Below are positions 1 to 8,500 of a stretch of 47,359 nucleotides of DNA, piece after piece. Source of the stretch: Clostridia bacterium. Its GTDB lineage: Bacteria; Bacillota; Clostridia; Oscillospirales; CAG-272. The stretch's first letter is position 1. Each line of letters begins with the position of its first letter. The stretch lies in contig JAFXAN010000036.1 in assembly GCA_017517035.1 (NCBI GenBank), positions 1-47,359 of the forward strand, in the 5' to 3' direction. The notes beneath the pieces are model-generated. The model was not told the DNA's origin and made no database searches. It saw only the letters and a program-made list of their open reading frames with translations. The translations under genes were made by a program, and so were the position numbers.

Positions 1-146
1 TCTGTGTTTCTACATGGAATTTATGAGAATTCTATGTAGAAAACTTGTCATCAATCTCCTCACAAGTCATCCTGAACGAAGTGAAGGATCTGGAAACGCT
101 AAAGGATGATTTCACCACTATTTGACTGTTCGATAAATTACTGTTT
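1..146 (+). repeat. Repeat copy A, right part of an inverted-repeat element
   Basis: This is the right part of the repeat family described in the findings; its left part lies outside the window. It holds the TTTCTACAT / ATGTAGAAA hairpin (11-40), the module with ATCCTGAAC...GAAGGATCT and CGCTAAAGGATGAT (about 66-112), and the right terminal inverted repeat, CGATAAATTACTGTTT, ending at 146. The promoter of the next gene begins just 22 bp further on. Confidence 0.85.
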
Positions 147-167
147 ATCGAAAAAACACAAAAAGCA

Positions 168-196
168 TTGCAATTTCCACATTTCCGTGTTATAAT
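168..196 (+). promoter_or_regulatory. Sigma-A promoter of the metallophosphoesterase gene
   Basis: TTGCAA at 168-173 and TATAAT at 191-196 with a 17-bp spacer, 30 bp upstream of the start codon. The promoter lies just outside repeat copy A, so the repeat does not supply it. Confidence 0.75.
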
Positions 197-225
197 TATG
201 TCAATGATTTTTTAGAGGTAACGAT

Positions 226-1293
226 ATGAAAAACTTAAAATTTGCACCAAATGTTTTTGTTGTCAAGGATAATTATGACATTGTCATAGTTTGCAAATGC
301 GAAGGCAAATGCTATATCACGATCGATGGCAAGCAATACAGAGAAAACGGTTCGGGAATTTTCAAGATACACACTCCCGTTCACAAGATAACAGTTCCCC
401 AGAGCGTTCTCGACGAGGCGGGAGAATATACAGTTCATTTCCATCCCTGCTCCTCCAAAAAGGATTATTGGACAAAAATGGATGAAGCCGAAAAGGAAAC
501 CTTCAAATTCAAGGCTCTCAAAAAAGAAGAAGGAATCAACCTCTATTATACCGCAGATATCCACTCATGCTATGAATCCGCAGAAAAATGCTGCACATAT
601 TTCGGTGATGACCTTGATATTCTCGTTGTCAATGGTGATTACGGTGAATCAAATTCAAGAGAAGCCATTGAAGAATTGAACAATTTCATCGCAAAGCTCA
701 CGCTCGGAAGCATTCCCGTCATTATTGGCAGAGGAAATCACGATGCAAGAGGAAATATGTCGGAGCTTATTACGGATTATATATCCACAGATGACGGAAA
801 GACCTATTATACATACAAGATAGGACCGATCGAAGGCATCGTTCTCGATTGCGGTGAGGACAAGCTTGACGGTTGCGATGAATATGGCGGAGTTAACTAT
901 TTTGAGCAATATCGCCGTGATGAGCTTGATTTTCTCAAAGAAACAGCGCCGTTTGGAAAGAACAAATATCGCATTGCATTCTGTCATATTCCATTCAGCT
1001 ATAAATTTAGGGATGACATTTTCAATATTGATACCGAGCTTTATCACGATTGGTCAAAAGAGCTTGACAGAATCGGAATAGACTGTCTCATCTGCGGCCA
1101 TATGCATTCTTATTCCCTTTGCCCCGGTGAGCATGAAGAAAAATTCGAGCATAAATATCCTCTGATTGTTGCCTCTAAAAAGAGCGGAAGCATTCTCGGC
1201 GGCTCTGCAATTACTCTTATGAAGGACAAGATCATCTGCCGCTTCACCGATGAAGACCACAATGTTACAAGAGAAATCACAATAGACAGATAA
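226..1293 (+). CDS. Calcineurin-like metallophosphoesterase
   Basis: A probable metal-dependent phosphoesterase of 355 residues. All core motifs are visible: DIH (111-113), NGD (136-138), GRGNHD (168-173), CH (253-254) and GHMH (291-294), which together make the two-metal site of the calcineurin-like fold. The first ~100 residues are a separate beta-rich region, like the N-terminal sandwich of purple-acid-phosphatase relatives. There is no signal peptide, so it is probably cytoplasmic. The ATG at 226 is preceded by AGAGG with a 7-bp gap. It is a single-gene unit with its own promoter (168-196) and a strong terminator. The substrate cannot be told from sequence; a phosphodiester or nucleotide is possible. 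The family call is secure, the role is open. Confidence 0.9.
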   Translation: MKNLKFAPNVFVVKDNYDIVIVCKCEGKCYITIDGKQYRENGSGIFKIHTPVHKITVPQSVLDEAGEYTVHFHPCSSKKDYWTKMDEAEKETFKFKALKKEEGINLYYTADIHSCYESAEKCCTYFGDDLDILVVNGDYGESNSREAIEELNNFIAKLTLGSIPVIIGRGNHDARGNMSELITDYISTDDGKTYYTYKIGPIEGIVLDCGEDKLDGCDEYGGVNYFEQYRRDELDFLKETAPFGKNKYRIAFCHIPFSYKFRDDIFNIDTELYHDWSKELDRIGIDCLICGHMHSYSLCPGEHEEKFEHKYPLIVASKKSGSILGGSAITLMKDKIICRFTDEDHNVTREITIDR

Positions 1294-1343
1294 ACAGAGC
1301 GTGTCATCTCATTAAGAGATGACACGCTCTGTTTGTAATTTTT
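1292..1343 (+). terminator. Intrinsic terminator of the metallophosphoesterase gene
   Basis: A perfect 19-bp stem (1292-1310 with 1316-1334), loop ATTAA, followed by a T-rich run. The stem starts within the stop codon. Confidence 0.9.
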
Positions 1344-1344
1344 C

Positions 1345-1613
1345 AAACAGTAATTTGTCGAACTGTCGGATAGTGGTGAAATCATCCTTTAGCGTTCATA
1401 GATCCTTCACTTCGTTCAGGATGACGAGTGTGGGGTTGATGTTTGTTTTTCTACATAAAACTCACAATAATTCTCCGTATAAACACAGATAAACAACAAT
1501 AAAAATCCTCTTTTTTAAGTTTTGCTCAAGCTTTTTTAAAAGCTTGCGGGAGCCGACGGCGGCGTCGGTCGCCTCCGCAGAGGCGAAACTCCCTCACCGA
1601 CAAATTACTGTTT
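1345..1613 (-). repeat. Repeat copy B, complete, 269 bp
   Basis: A complete element bounded by AAACAGTAATTTGTCG at 1345 and its inverted copy ending at 1613. Read on the minus strand it contains CGCCTC-tgcg-GAGGCG, CCGACG-ccgc-CGTCGG and CAAGCTTTT-aa-AAAAGCTTG hairpins, then the module with the GTAGAAA arm and the GATCCTTC / GAACG module. It sits exactly between the facing terminators of the metallophosphoesterase and aroK; with these terminators it accounts for the whole gap 1294-1636. Confidence 0.9.
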
Positions 1614-1618
1614 ACAAA

Positions 1619-1655
1619 ACAAAAAAAGGAACTGAATTAAACAGTTCCTTTTTTT
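1619..1655 (-). terminator. Terminator of the dnaX-ybaB-recR-aroK unit
   Basis: GGAACTG (1628-1634) pairs with CAGTTCC (1642-1648), extended by A7/T7 tracts that continue the stem and supply the U-run on the minus strand. The aroK stop codon lies in the loop. Confidence 0.8.
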
Positions 1656-2167
1656 GTGATTTCTTTTTCAACAGCTTTCAGGACAGCAAGAACACAGCTT
1701 TCAAGAGACAAATTTCCGCATTCCAGCGTCACATCGGCATATTTTTCATAAAGGGGCGCTCTTTCAAGATAAAGCGAATCAATGGTGCTTCCCTTCTCCA
1801 TGGCGATACCGCGAGTGGTGATATTGTCGATCCTCTTTTCAATCTCCGTGGGAGAAAGCTTCAAATAAACACAAATTCCGTTTTCCTTCAGATTTTTCAT
1901 CCCATCCTCGCAATAAACTGCGCTTCCGCCTGTTGCAATAACGGTATTTTCACAGGAAATTCGGCTGAGGATCTCATTCTCGCATATCTTGAATCCATCA
2001 AGACCGTGTTTTTCTATCAGATCGCAAAGGCTCACACCGTATTCATTCTGTAAAAGAAGATCGGTATCAACAAAATGGTAAAGCATCGCCTTTGCAAGCA
2101 AAACTCCGATCGTGCTTTTACCGCATCCGGGCATTCCGATAAGAATTATGTTCATATCAAAAATCAA
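1637..2167 (-). CDS. aroK: Shikimate kinase
   Basis: Phosphorylates shikimate at O3 with ATP in chorismate synthesis; cytoplasmic. The 176 residues begin with the P-loop GMPGCGKST (11-19), followed by the shikimate-binding VDTD (33-36), an ATGG turn, and a lid-type ER.PLYEKYA segment near the C-terminus; length is normal for the family. A TTG at 2167 overlaps the recR stop by TTGA and has AGAAGG just upstream, which fits translational coupling. An ATG at 2155 (Met5, directly before NIILIG) is the alternative start and gives the usual family N-terminus. It is the last gene of the dnaX-ybaB-recR-aroK unit; the combination of replication/repair genes with one biosynthetic gene is only positional. 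Confidence 0.92.
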   Translation of the reverse strand: MIFDMNIILIGMPGCGKSTIGVLLAKAMLYHFVDTDLLLQNEYGVSLCDLIEKHGLDGFKICENEILSRISCENTVIATGGSAVYCEDGMKNLKENGICVYLKLSPTEIEKRIDNITTRGIAMEKGSTIDSLYLERAPLYEKYADVTLECGNLSLESCVLAVLKAVEKEITKKGTV

Positions 2168-2763
2168 ACATCCCTTCTGCCCTCAAGCGCCCTATAGAGG
2201 GTGACCGCATCGGCATATTCAAGATCTCCGCCAACGGGGATTCCGTATGCAAGACGGGTAACGGCTATTCCCGCAGGCTTAAGAAGCCTTGAAAGATACA
2301 TCGAGGTAGCCTCACCTTCAACGGTGGGGTTTGTTGCAATGATAACTTCCTTTATCTCGCTGTCCTCAAGGCGGGTGAGAAGCTCTTTTATGCGTAGCTT
2401 TTCGGGGGTTACACCATTCATCGGAGAGATAACGCCACCGAGAACATGATAAAGCCCGTTATATTCCCTGACATTTTCAAGTGCGATAACAGCTTTCGCA
2501 TCCTCTACCACGCAAATAACAGAACGATCCCTTGTCTCGTCAGAGCAAATATCGCATTTTTCCTTGTCCGTAAGGTTCTGACAGATAGGGCAGAGATGGA
2601 TCTTTTCCTTTGCTTCGATAACGCTTGAAGCAAACTCTGCAGCCTCCTCCTCCGACATATCAAGAACGGAAAAAGCCAAGCGCATTGCGGTTTTTCTGCC
2701 TATTCCAGAAAGCTTTCCGAATTGCTCCGCAAGCTTCTGTAACGGTTCAATATAATCTGCCAT
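2164..2763 (-). CDS. recR: Recombination mediator RecR
   Basis: Works with RecO/RecF to load RecA on gapped DNA. The 199 residues show, in order, the helix-hairpin-helix [11 protein letters not shown] (20-30), a four-cysteine zinc finger (C58, C61, C70, C73), and a Toprim domain (about 80-175) with VVEDAKAV and [10 protein letters not shown], then the typical [12 protein letters not shown] stretch. Length matches the family. The ATG shares one base with the ybaB stop (TGATG), so translation is coupled to ybaB. Gene order dnaX-ybaB-recR is conserved widely in Firmicutes. Confidence 0.97.
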   Translation of the reverse strand: MADYIEPLQKLAEQFGKLSGIGRKTAMRLAFSVLDMSEEEAAEFASSVIEAKEKIHLCPICQNLTDKEKCDICSDETRDRSVICVVEDAKAVIALENVREYNGLYHVLGGVISPMNGVTPEKLRIKELLTRLEDSEIKEVIIATNPTVEGEATSMYLSRLLKPAGIAVTRLAYGIPVGGDLEYADAVTLYRALEGRRDV

Positions 2764-3110
2764 CAGAAAATGCCGGGCATTCCAAGGCTGCCGGTCACCT
2801 TCTGCATTTCTGCAGCGTTTGTTTCCTCAACTCTCTTAATTGCCTCATTCACAGCGGCAACAAGAATATCGGAAAGAGTTTCAACATCATCGGGATCAAC
2901 GATCTCGGGTTCAATATTAATGCTGAGTATCTCTTTTTTGCCGTTTATCTTAATAGAAACAACTCCTCCGCCTGCGCTGATATCGTATTCACGCTCGTCA
3001 AGGTCAGCCTGGAGCGCTTCCATATCCTCCTGCATCTTCTGCGCCTGCTTCAGCATTGCCTGCATATTCTGCGGGCCGCCGCCAATTCCCTTTGGTATAT
3101 TAGCTTTCAT
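2763..3110 (-). CDS. ybaB: YbaB/EbfC nucleoid-associated protein
   Basis: A small DNA-binding protein of 115 residues in the YbaB/EbfC family. A Gly-rich start is followed by a Met/Gln-rich helix (about 15-40) and the core strand segment [16 protein letters not shown]; the end is the usual helix with short tail. Start ATG at 3110 has GGAGGA 9 bp upstream, inside the last codons of dnaX, four bases after which it starts. This spacing fits tight cotranslation in the dnaX operon. Confidence 0.95.
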   Translation of the reverse strand: MKANIPKGIGGGPQNMQAMLKQAQKMQEDMEALQADLDEREYDISAGGGVVSIKINGKKEILSINIEPEIVDPDDVETLSDILVAAVNEAIKRVEETNAAEMQKVTGSLGMPGIF

Positions 3111-3114
3111 TTTT

Positions 3115-4731
3115 TCAGTCCTCCGAATTTGTATTAAAGTTATTTATTATTTCGTCAAGATTTTCTCTGCCCTCGTCGATGATGTCATTTTCATGCGACA
3201 CCTCAAACTCAATATTCGCCTCCGTCATCGGGCGTTTTTCATAGGCAGAAAGCACTTTCACAAGAGTTTCAAGAGTGCTTTTTCTCGATGTCAGCATCAG
3301 CTTTGAAAAATCGCTTTCAAGTCTGATGACGATATTTCCGTTTTCAGATCGGTAGATCCTTGAGCTTTTCAGGAATCCCGTAAGGCTCGGATCATCACGG
3401 CAGATCTTATCCACCGCCTCTATCCAATAGGTAAGAGCACGCTTCTTTCCGCCACTGCTCTGTGCTATCGCAGGCTCGCTCTTCGCTTCCTCTGTTTTGT
3501 CAGAACCTGAAGTCTGCTCAACCTTTTCCGCTTTATTTTTCGGAGCCGCTATGGGAGCAGGTGAGGCTTGTACGGTATAAAGTCCTGCATCGAGCCTGTC
3601 CTCAATTGCGGCAACCCTTGAGGCAAGTGCTTCACTTGAATCATCAAGATCCTCATCGCACATCTTTATAAATGCCATTTCGGCAATAAGCCTGGCAGAG
3701 GAGACCGAGCGCTGTATCTGCGCATATGTCTGATCAAGAAGCTTACAATGGTATATAAGAGTTTCCTTTGAGAAAAGCGAAGCGATCCTTTCGGTCTGCT
3801 CCATTTCGCTCTCGGTGAAATCAAGGTATTTCCTTGCATCCTTTGATGTTTTCACAACCAGCATATCACGGTAAAAGGACAAAAGATCCTGAACGAACAC
3901 CGAAATATCCTTTGAGGATGAAACGACCTCCGCAACGGTGGCAAAGATCTTCTCAAAATCCTTATTGTGGATCGCCTCGGCAAGAGAAGCTGTACTGTCT
4001 CTTCCGCTGATTCCAAGAGAATCTGCCACAAGTGTCTCTGTTATATGCTGTCTTGCTCCTGCGCAAAGCTCAAGAAGGCTGACGGCATCACGCATTCCTC
4101 CCATTGCAAGTCTTGCAATGAGCTGAGCTGCACCCGTATCAATTCCGATCCCCTCATTTTCGGCAATTTTCAGCAGTCTCTCGGTTATAACGGGAATCGA
4201 GATCCTTCTGAAATCAAATCGCTGGCAACGGGAAATTATAGTTGACGGGAGCTTATGAAGCTCGGTGGTTGCAAGTATAAAAACAACATGAGCCGGCGGC
4301 TCCTCAAGAGTTTTGAGAAGTGCATTGAAGGCACTTGTGGTGAGCATATGGACCTCGTCCACGATATAAACTCTGTATTTGAGCATCGTGGGAGAATAGA
4401 TGACCTCATCCCTTATCTCTCTGATATCGTCAACTCTGTTGTTTGAAGCAGCATCCATTTCAAGCACATCCGCCGTACTTCCCTCCTCAATGGCAATGCA
4501 TGAGGGGCATTTTCCGCAAGGGCTTCCGTTCACGGGAGAGGTACAGTTTACCGCCTTTGCAAGAATTTTTGCGCAGGTTGTCTTTCCCGTTCCTCTGGAG
4601 CCGCAGAAAAGATAGGCATGAGAAAACTTTCCATGCTCACATTCATAGCGAAGAACGGACGTGATATGATCCTGACCCATAACGTCATCAAAGGTGGCAG
4701 GACGCCATTTTCTATATAAAGCCTGATGCAA
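3115..4731 (-). CDS. dnaX: DNA polymerase III subunit gamma/tau
   Basis: Clamp-loader ATPase of the replicase. Counting from a TTG start (538 residues): LHQALYRKWRP at the N-terminus, Walker A GSRGTGKTT (44-52), zinc-binding cysteines C63, C72, C75, C78, Walker B DEVH (125-128), and the SRC sensor motif (167-169), then a ~200-residue clamp-loader lid and a low-complexity linker with Ala/Lys/Glu before the tau tail. The TTG at 4731 is chosen because the family begins at this point and GGAG lies 10 bp upstream; longer versions would start inside the SRP RNA helix. No gamma-type frameshift site was seen. The start codon lies about 20 bp after the SRP RNA terminator, so the gene has no room for its own promoter there. 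Confidence 0.95.
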   Translation of the reverse strand: MHQALYRKWRPATFDDVMGQDHITSVLRYECEHGKFSHAYLFCGSRGTGKTTCAKILAKAVNCTSPVNGSPCGKCPSCIAIEEGSTADVLEMDAASNNRVDDIREIRDEVIYSPTMLKYRVYIVDEVHMLTTSAFNALLKTLEEPPAHVVFILATTELHKLPSTIISRCQRFDFRRISIPVITERLLKIAENEGIGIDTGAAQLIARLAMGGMRDAVSLLELCAGARQHITETLVADSLGISGRDSTASLAEAIHNKDFEKIFATVAEVVSSSKDISVFVQDLLSFYRDMLVVKTSKDARKYLDFTESEMEQTERIASLFSKETLIYHCKLLDQTYAQIQRSVSSARLIAEMAFIKMCDEDLDDSSEALASRVAAIEDRLDAGLYTVQASPAPIAAPKNKAEKVEQTSGSDKTEEAKSEPAIAQSSGGKKRALTYWIEAVDKICRDDPSLTGFLKSSRIYRSENGNIVIRLESDFSKLMLTSRKSTLETLVKVLSAYEKRPMTEANIEFEVSHENDIIDEGRENLDEIINNFNTNSED

Positions 4732-4751
4732 AAAAATCACTCTCCGTTCTA

Positions 4752-5060
4752 AAAAAATCAAGCTGCAAAATAAGACCATACACCTTAAGATCGAATCTCG
4801 GAGAAACGCACGTTCCGTCTCTTCTGCTCAAAGCAGGCTGCCTTGCGGCACATCGAAGACACTGCTTAATGCTGCTTGGTTCCCCACCTGACATGGTTCA
4901 CAGCTTCCGATCGCGCAAGACCCACTTCTCAGCACAGAGGAGAGCGTTGCCACGCAACTCGTCGACCCTCAAAAAAGGGATTCACCCCTGCTGTAGCGGA
5001 TTTCAGGTTCAGGGCTCCGCTAAATCCCCGGCTAGTATGGCCTTATTTCACAGCTTGTGA
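4752..5060 (-). ncRNA. ffs: Signal recognition particle RNA (large, Alu-domain type)
   Basis: The scaffold of the signal recognition particle, binding Ffh. On the minus strand the S domain is clear: GTCAGGTGGGGAACCAAGC followed by AGCA, and then CGATGTGCCGCAAGG (about 4850-4890). The 5' part shows the Clostridia-type Alu domain (GCCGGGG...AGCGG...GCCCTGAACC, about 4990-5035). The two ends form one 21-bp helix with only G-U wobbles: positions 5035-5055 pair with 4761-4781. A T7 run follows (4757-4751), so helix 5 also acts as terminator. Length of about 300 nt fits the B. subtilis scRNA class. A start at about 5088 gives a short 5' leader that would have to be trimmed. Confidence 0.95.
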
Positions 5061-5094
5061 CTGTGGAAGCGCAAAACTACGCTCACGATTATAT

Positions 5095-5123
5095 ATTATA
5101 ACAGATTTGCAGCGATAATGCAA
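5095..5123 (-). promoter_or_regulatory. Promoter of the SRP RNA
   Basis: On the minus strand TTGCAT (5123-5118), 17-bp spacer, TATAAT (5100-5095). It lies about 48 bp from repeat copy C. Confidence 0.85.
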
Positions 5124-5170
5124 GTGTTTTTACAAAAAATCTTGCGGATATCTTTTTTGAAGAAAATAAC

Positions 5171-5515
5171 AAACAGTAATTTGTCGGTGAAGGAGTTTCG
5201 CCACTGCGGTGGCGACCGGCATCGTTGCCGGCTCCCGCAAGCTTTTAAAAAAGCTTGAGCAAAACTTTAAAAAGAGGATTTTTATTGTTGTTTATCTGTG
5301 TTTCTACGGAGAATTATTGTGAGTTTTATGTAGAAAAACAAACATCAACCCCATACTCGTCATCCTGAGCACAGCGAAGGATCTAGAAACGCTAAAGGAT
5401 GATAATCTCACAGCAGTCACCCTGAGCGGAACGCAGTGGAGTCGAACCCGTAGGGCAATGCGACAGCATTGGGGTATAATTTCACCGTCTCTGACAGTTC
5501 GACAAATTACTGTTT
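5171..5515 (+). repeat. Repeat copy C, complete, 345 bp
   Basis: A full-length element bounded by AAACAGTAATTTGTCG at 5171 and CGACAAATTACTGTTT ending at 5515. Order of modules: CGCCAC-tgcg-GTGGCG, CCGGCA-tcgt-TGCCGG and CAAGCTTTT-aa-AAAAGCTTG hairpins (5199-5260), the TTTCTAC/GTAGAAA hairpin, the ATCCTGAGC...GAAGGATCT hairpin, the GGAACGCAGTGGAGTCG module with AATGC-gaca-GCATT, and the right inverted repeat. It lies between the SRP RNA promoter and the end of the leucine-rich protein gene; with the terminator it explains most of the gap 5124-5572. Confidence 0.9.
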
Positions 5516-5530
5516 TTATAATACTACCCC

Positions 5531-5566
5531 AAAAAGGAGCTGACTTCCGAAAAGGAAATCAGCTCC
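5531..5566 (-). terminator. Terminator of the dockerin-bearing leucine-rich protein gene
   Basis: A 13-bp stem (5536-5548 with 5554-5566, one G-U) with loop GAAAA type, followed on the minus strand by T5. Confidence 0.85.
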
Positions 5567-5572
5567 GAAAAA

Positions 5573-8500
5573 TTATTTACCGAGAGTTACATCCCATTTT
5601 GCAAGATACTGTGCCAGAAGCACTGCATCCTTGGTGTCAAGAACGCCGTCACCGTTGCAGTCGGCTGATATGGGATCGATCTCAACCGCCCATTTAGCAA
5701 GGAATTGCGCAAGAAGCACAGCGTCCTTTGTGTCGATGATGTCGTCACCGTTTGTATCACCGCAAACAGAAGTTGACATATCTGCGACCACATAAACACT
5801 GAAATGGTCTGTTACAAATGCAAGTTGACCATCTTTTAAAGTAGCTTGCATATCCGTAACAGTTCCGTCTTCTTCCATACGATATATTCTGCAGCTTTTG
5901 CCTTGGAATCCGGCCGGAACGGGTATCGAAACCGTAACATAGCCCTCGGGTTGAGCTTCGTCACCATTTTCAGTCAATGTAATGTCATATGCCTTCAGTT
6001 TGGCATCCTCGCCGTCATCATTTTTGATTATTGCAGATATATCCTCCGGAGAAACATCTGCAACTTCAAGTGCAAAATCCGGAGAAACATCCCAAACCGG
6101 CCTGCCGGTAACTGTGATGTTTTTTTCGCTGAATTCAAGCATATATACAAGCATTGGCTGCATCCCTTTGGCTGTAAAATACTGATCCGCATAGCTCCCT
6201 CTCGTAACATATATCGTCGAAAGGCTTGTACATCCTGCAAAGGAGCTTTCTCCAATAAATGTTATACTGTTTGGAATGGCAATAGATTCAAGACTTGAAC
6301 AACGCGCAAAGACCTCATCTTCTATTCTTGTCAGCTTATTTGAAATGACAAAAACATTTCCCAGACTGTTGCATCCCGCAAAAGCACCCATTCCAATTTC
6401 TGTTACTGTCACGGGAATATCAATGTTAGGAATGTTATTGCAGCAGGAAAAAGTATATGCGCCAATTTTTTCAATTCCGTTCATAAGATTTATAGAAGTC
6501 AAACCATCACAGCCATAAAAAGCTGAAACACCAATATTTTTCACACTACCGGGTATTGATATTTCTGTTAGAGCAATACAATCTCTGAAAGCGGCGGTTC
6601 CTATATTTTTTACACTATTCGGAATCGTAATTTCAGAAAGAGCAGCGCATTCTCTAAAAGCATTATTTCCTATTTCTACAACACCATCAAAAAGCTCTAT
6701 TGTTGTTAAAGCAGAGCACTGAAGAAAGGCACTTTCATTAATTACTTCTATACTAGTAGGTAAGGTCACCGAAGACAAATATTCATTAAAAGTAAAAGCA
6801 TGTGCTCCGATTGATCTAACCGTATCGGGAACAACAAAACTACCGCCTTTATTCCTCGGATAACATATCAATTCGCTCTTGTCTTTATTATACAGAACAC
6901 CGTCAACAGAACAATAGTATTGATTGTTTTCATCCACCGATATGTCCCCAAGTGATCCACAGCAAATTAATGCTTTTTCGTCAATACTTTTTAATTTTGT
7001 TCCAAATTTAATACTGCATAAATTTGTGTAATTAAAAGCACCCTCTCCTATTGCTTCTATTTCTCCTTTGAACTCAATATTCGATAAATTATCACACCCG
7101 GCGAATGCAAAATCTCCAATGGTCTCGATATCCCCCTCAAATATTACTTTTTCTAATTTAGAACAATCACCAAAAGCTCTTTCACCGATTTCGGTAACAC
7201 TACTTGGTATAATAATGCTTGTTATGCTACTGTTTGCAAAAGTATTTTCACCTATACATGAAAGGCTCTCCGGCAGCAAAACACTACTTAAATCATAAGA
7301 ATATTCGAAAACATATTCACCTATACTTGTTACATTCTCTGGAATTTGCATGCTTGTTAAGTCACAACAAAAAACAAAAGCAAAATCACCTATAGTTTCT
7401 AATTTGTTCGGAAGTTCTATTGCGGTCATTTTTGTGCAACCATAGAACGTTCTATCCCCTATATGCGTGATAGAATCCGGAAGAGAAATCTTTGTCAACG
7501 AAGAGCAACCAAAAAAAGCGGATTCCCCAATATATACCACACTATCAGGTATTTTTAGTGTCCACAATCCTGACGATTCATAAAAAGCAAAATCACCTAT
7601 ATGAGTTAAGCTGTTAGGAAGTTCAATTTGACTAAAGTAAGAATCTTCAAATGCATGATCAGCAATAATTAGAGTTCCTTCTCTTACTTTCATAGAAGAA
7701 TTGCTTTGCGGTTGCTTAACCTCTATTAAGTATTTTCCAAGATACAACACTCCACTTTCCCAATTGCTATCATCGTTGTAAAAAGGAGTATTATAGAAAG
7801 CCTCATACCCAATGTATTGTATCGAATCTCTAATAAAAATATTTTCTAGGTCACTATGTGCAAAAGCCCTACTTCCAATACTTATAGTGCTTTGAGGAAT
7901 GATAATACTTTTGATATTGCAACCATAAAAAGCATGGTCTCCTATAAGCTCAACGCCTTCCGGAATAAAAACCTCATTTATATGCTCATTATCACTAAAT
8001 GCAGAACCACTAATTATTTTTACACCTTCCGGTATAGAATACGATTTATCAGTTTTTGATGGATGATAATAAATCAATTCCGTCATATCTGAATTAAAAT
8101 ATACGCCATCTTTGATTATATATTGCTGCTCAGTATCCGAAACAGCTATATTAACATTTGGAATTTCTATATTGATTAGATTAACCTTGTCGGTAAAAGC
8201 AGATTCACCGATATAGGTAACACTTTTAGGTATAATCACCTCTTCAAGAGAATCACAAAAATTAAAAGCATTTGCCCCAATATATAACACACCTTCTGAA
8301 ATAACCAATTCTTTTAGACTTTTACAAGCAGAAAACGCAGATTCACCAATATGTGACACACCACCGGGGATCAATAATTTGGTTATTTTTTCACATCCTG
8401 AAAAAGCCCCCTTATCTATTGCTTTAAGGGATTTAGGCAGGTTTATATCTCTTAAACTTGAACAATCATCAAAAGCATATTTTCCAATTTCAAGAACACC

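Noticed and set aside
1345..1613. CRISPR array or tandem repeats
   Set aside because: Repeat copies are single, kilobases apart, in both orientations and with variable cores; no spacer-repeat periodicity is present.
3115..4731. Programmed frameshift producing a short gamma form of DnaX
   Set aside because: No slippery A-run with a following hairpin was found around the end of the clamp-loader core.
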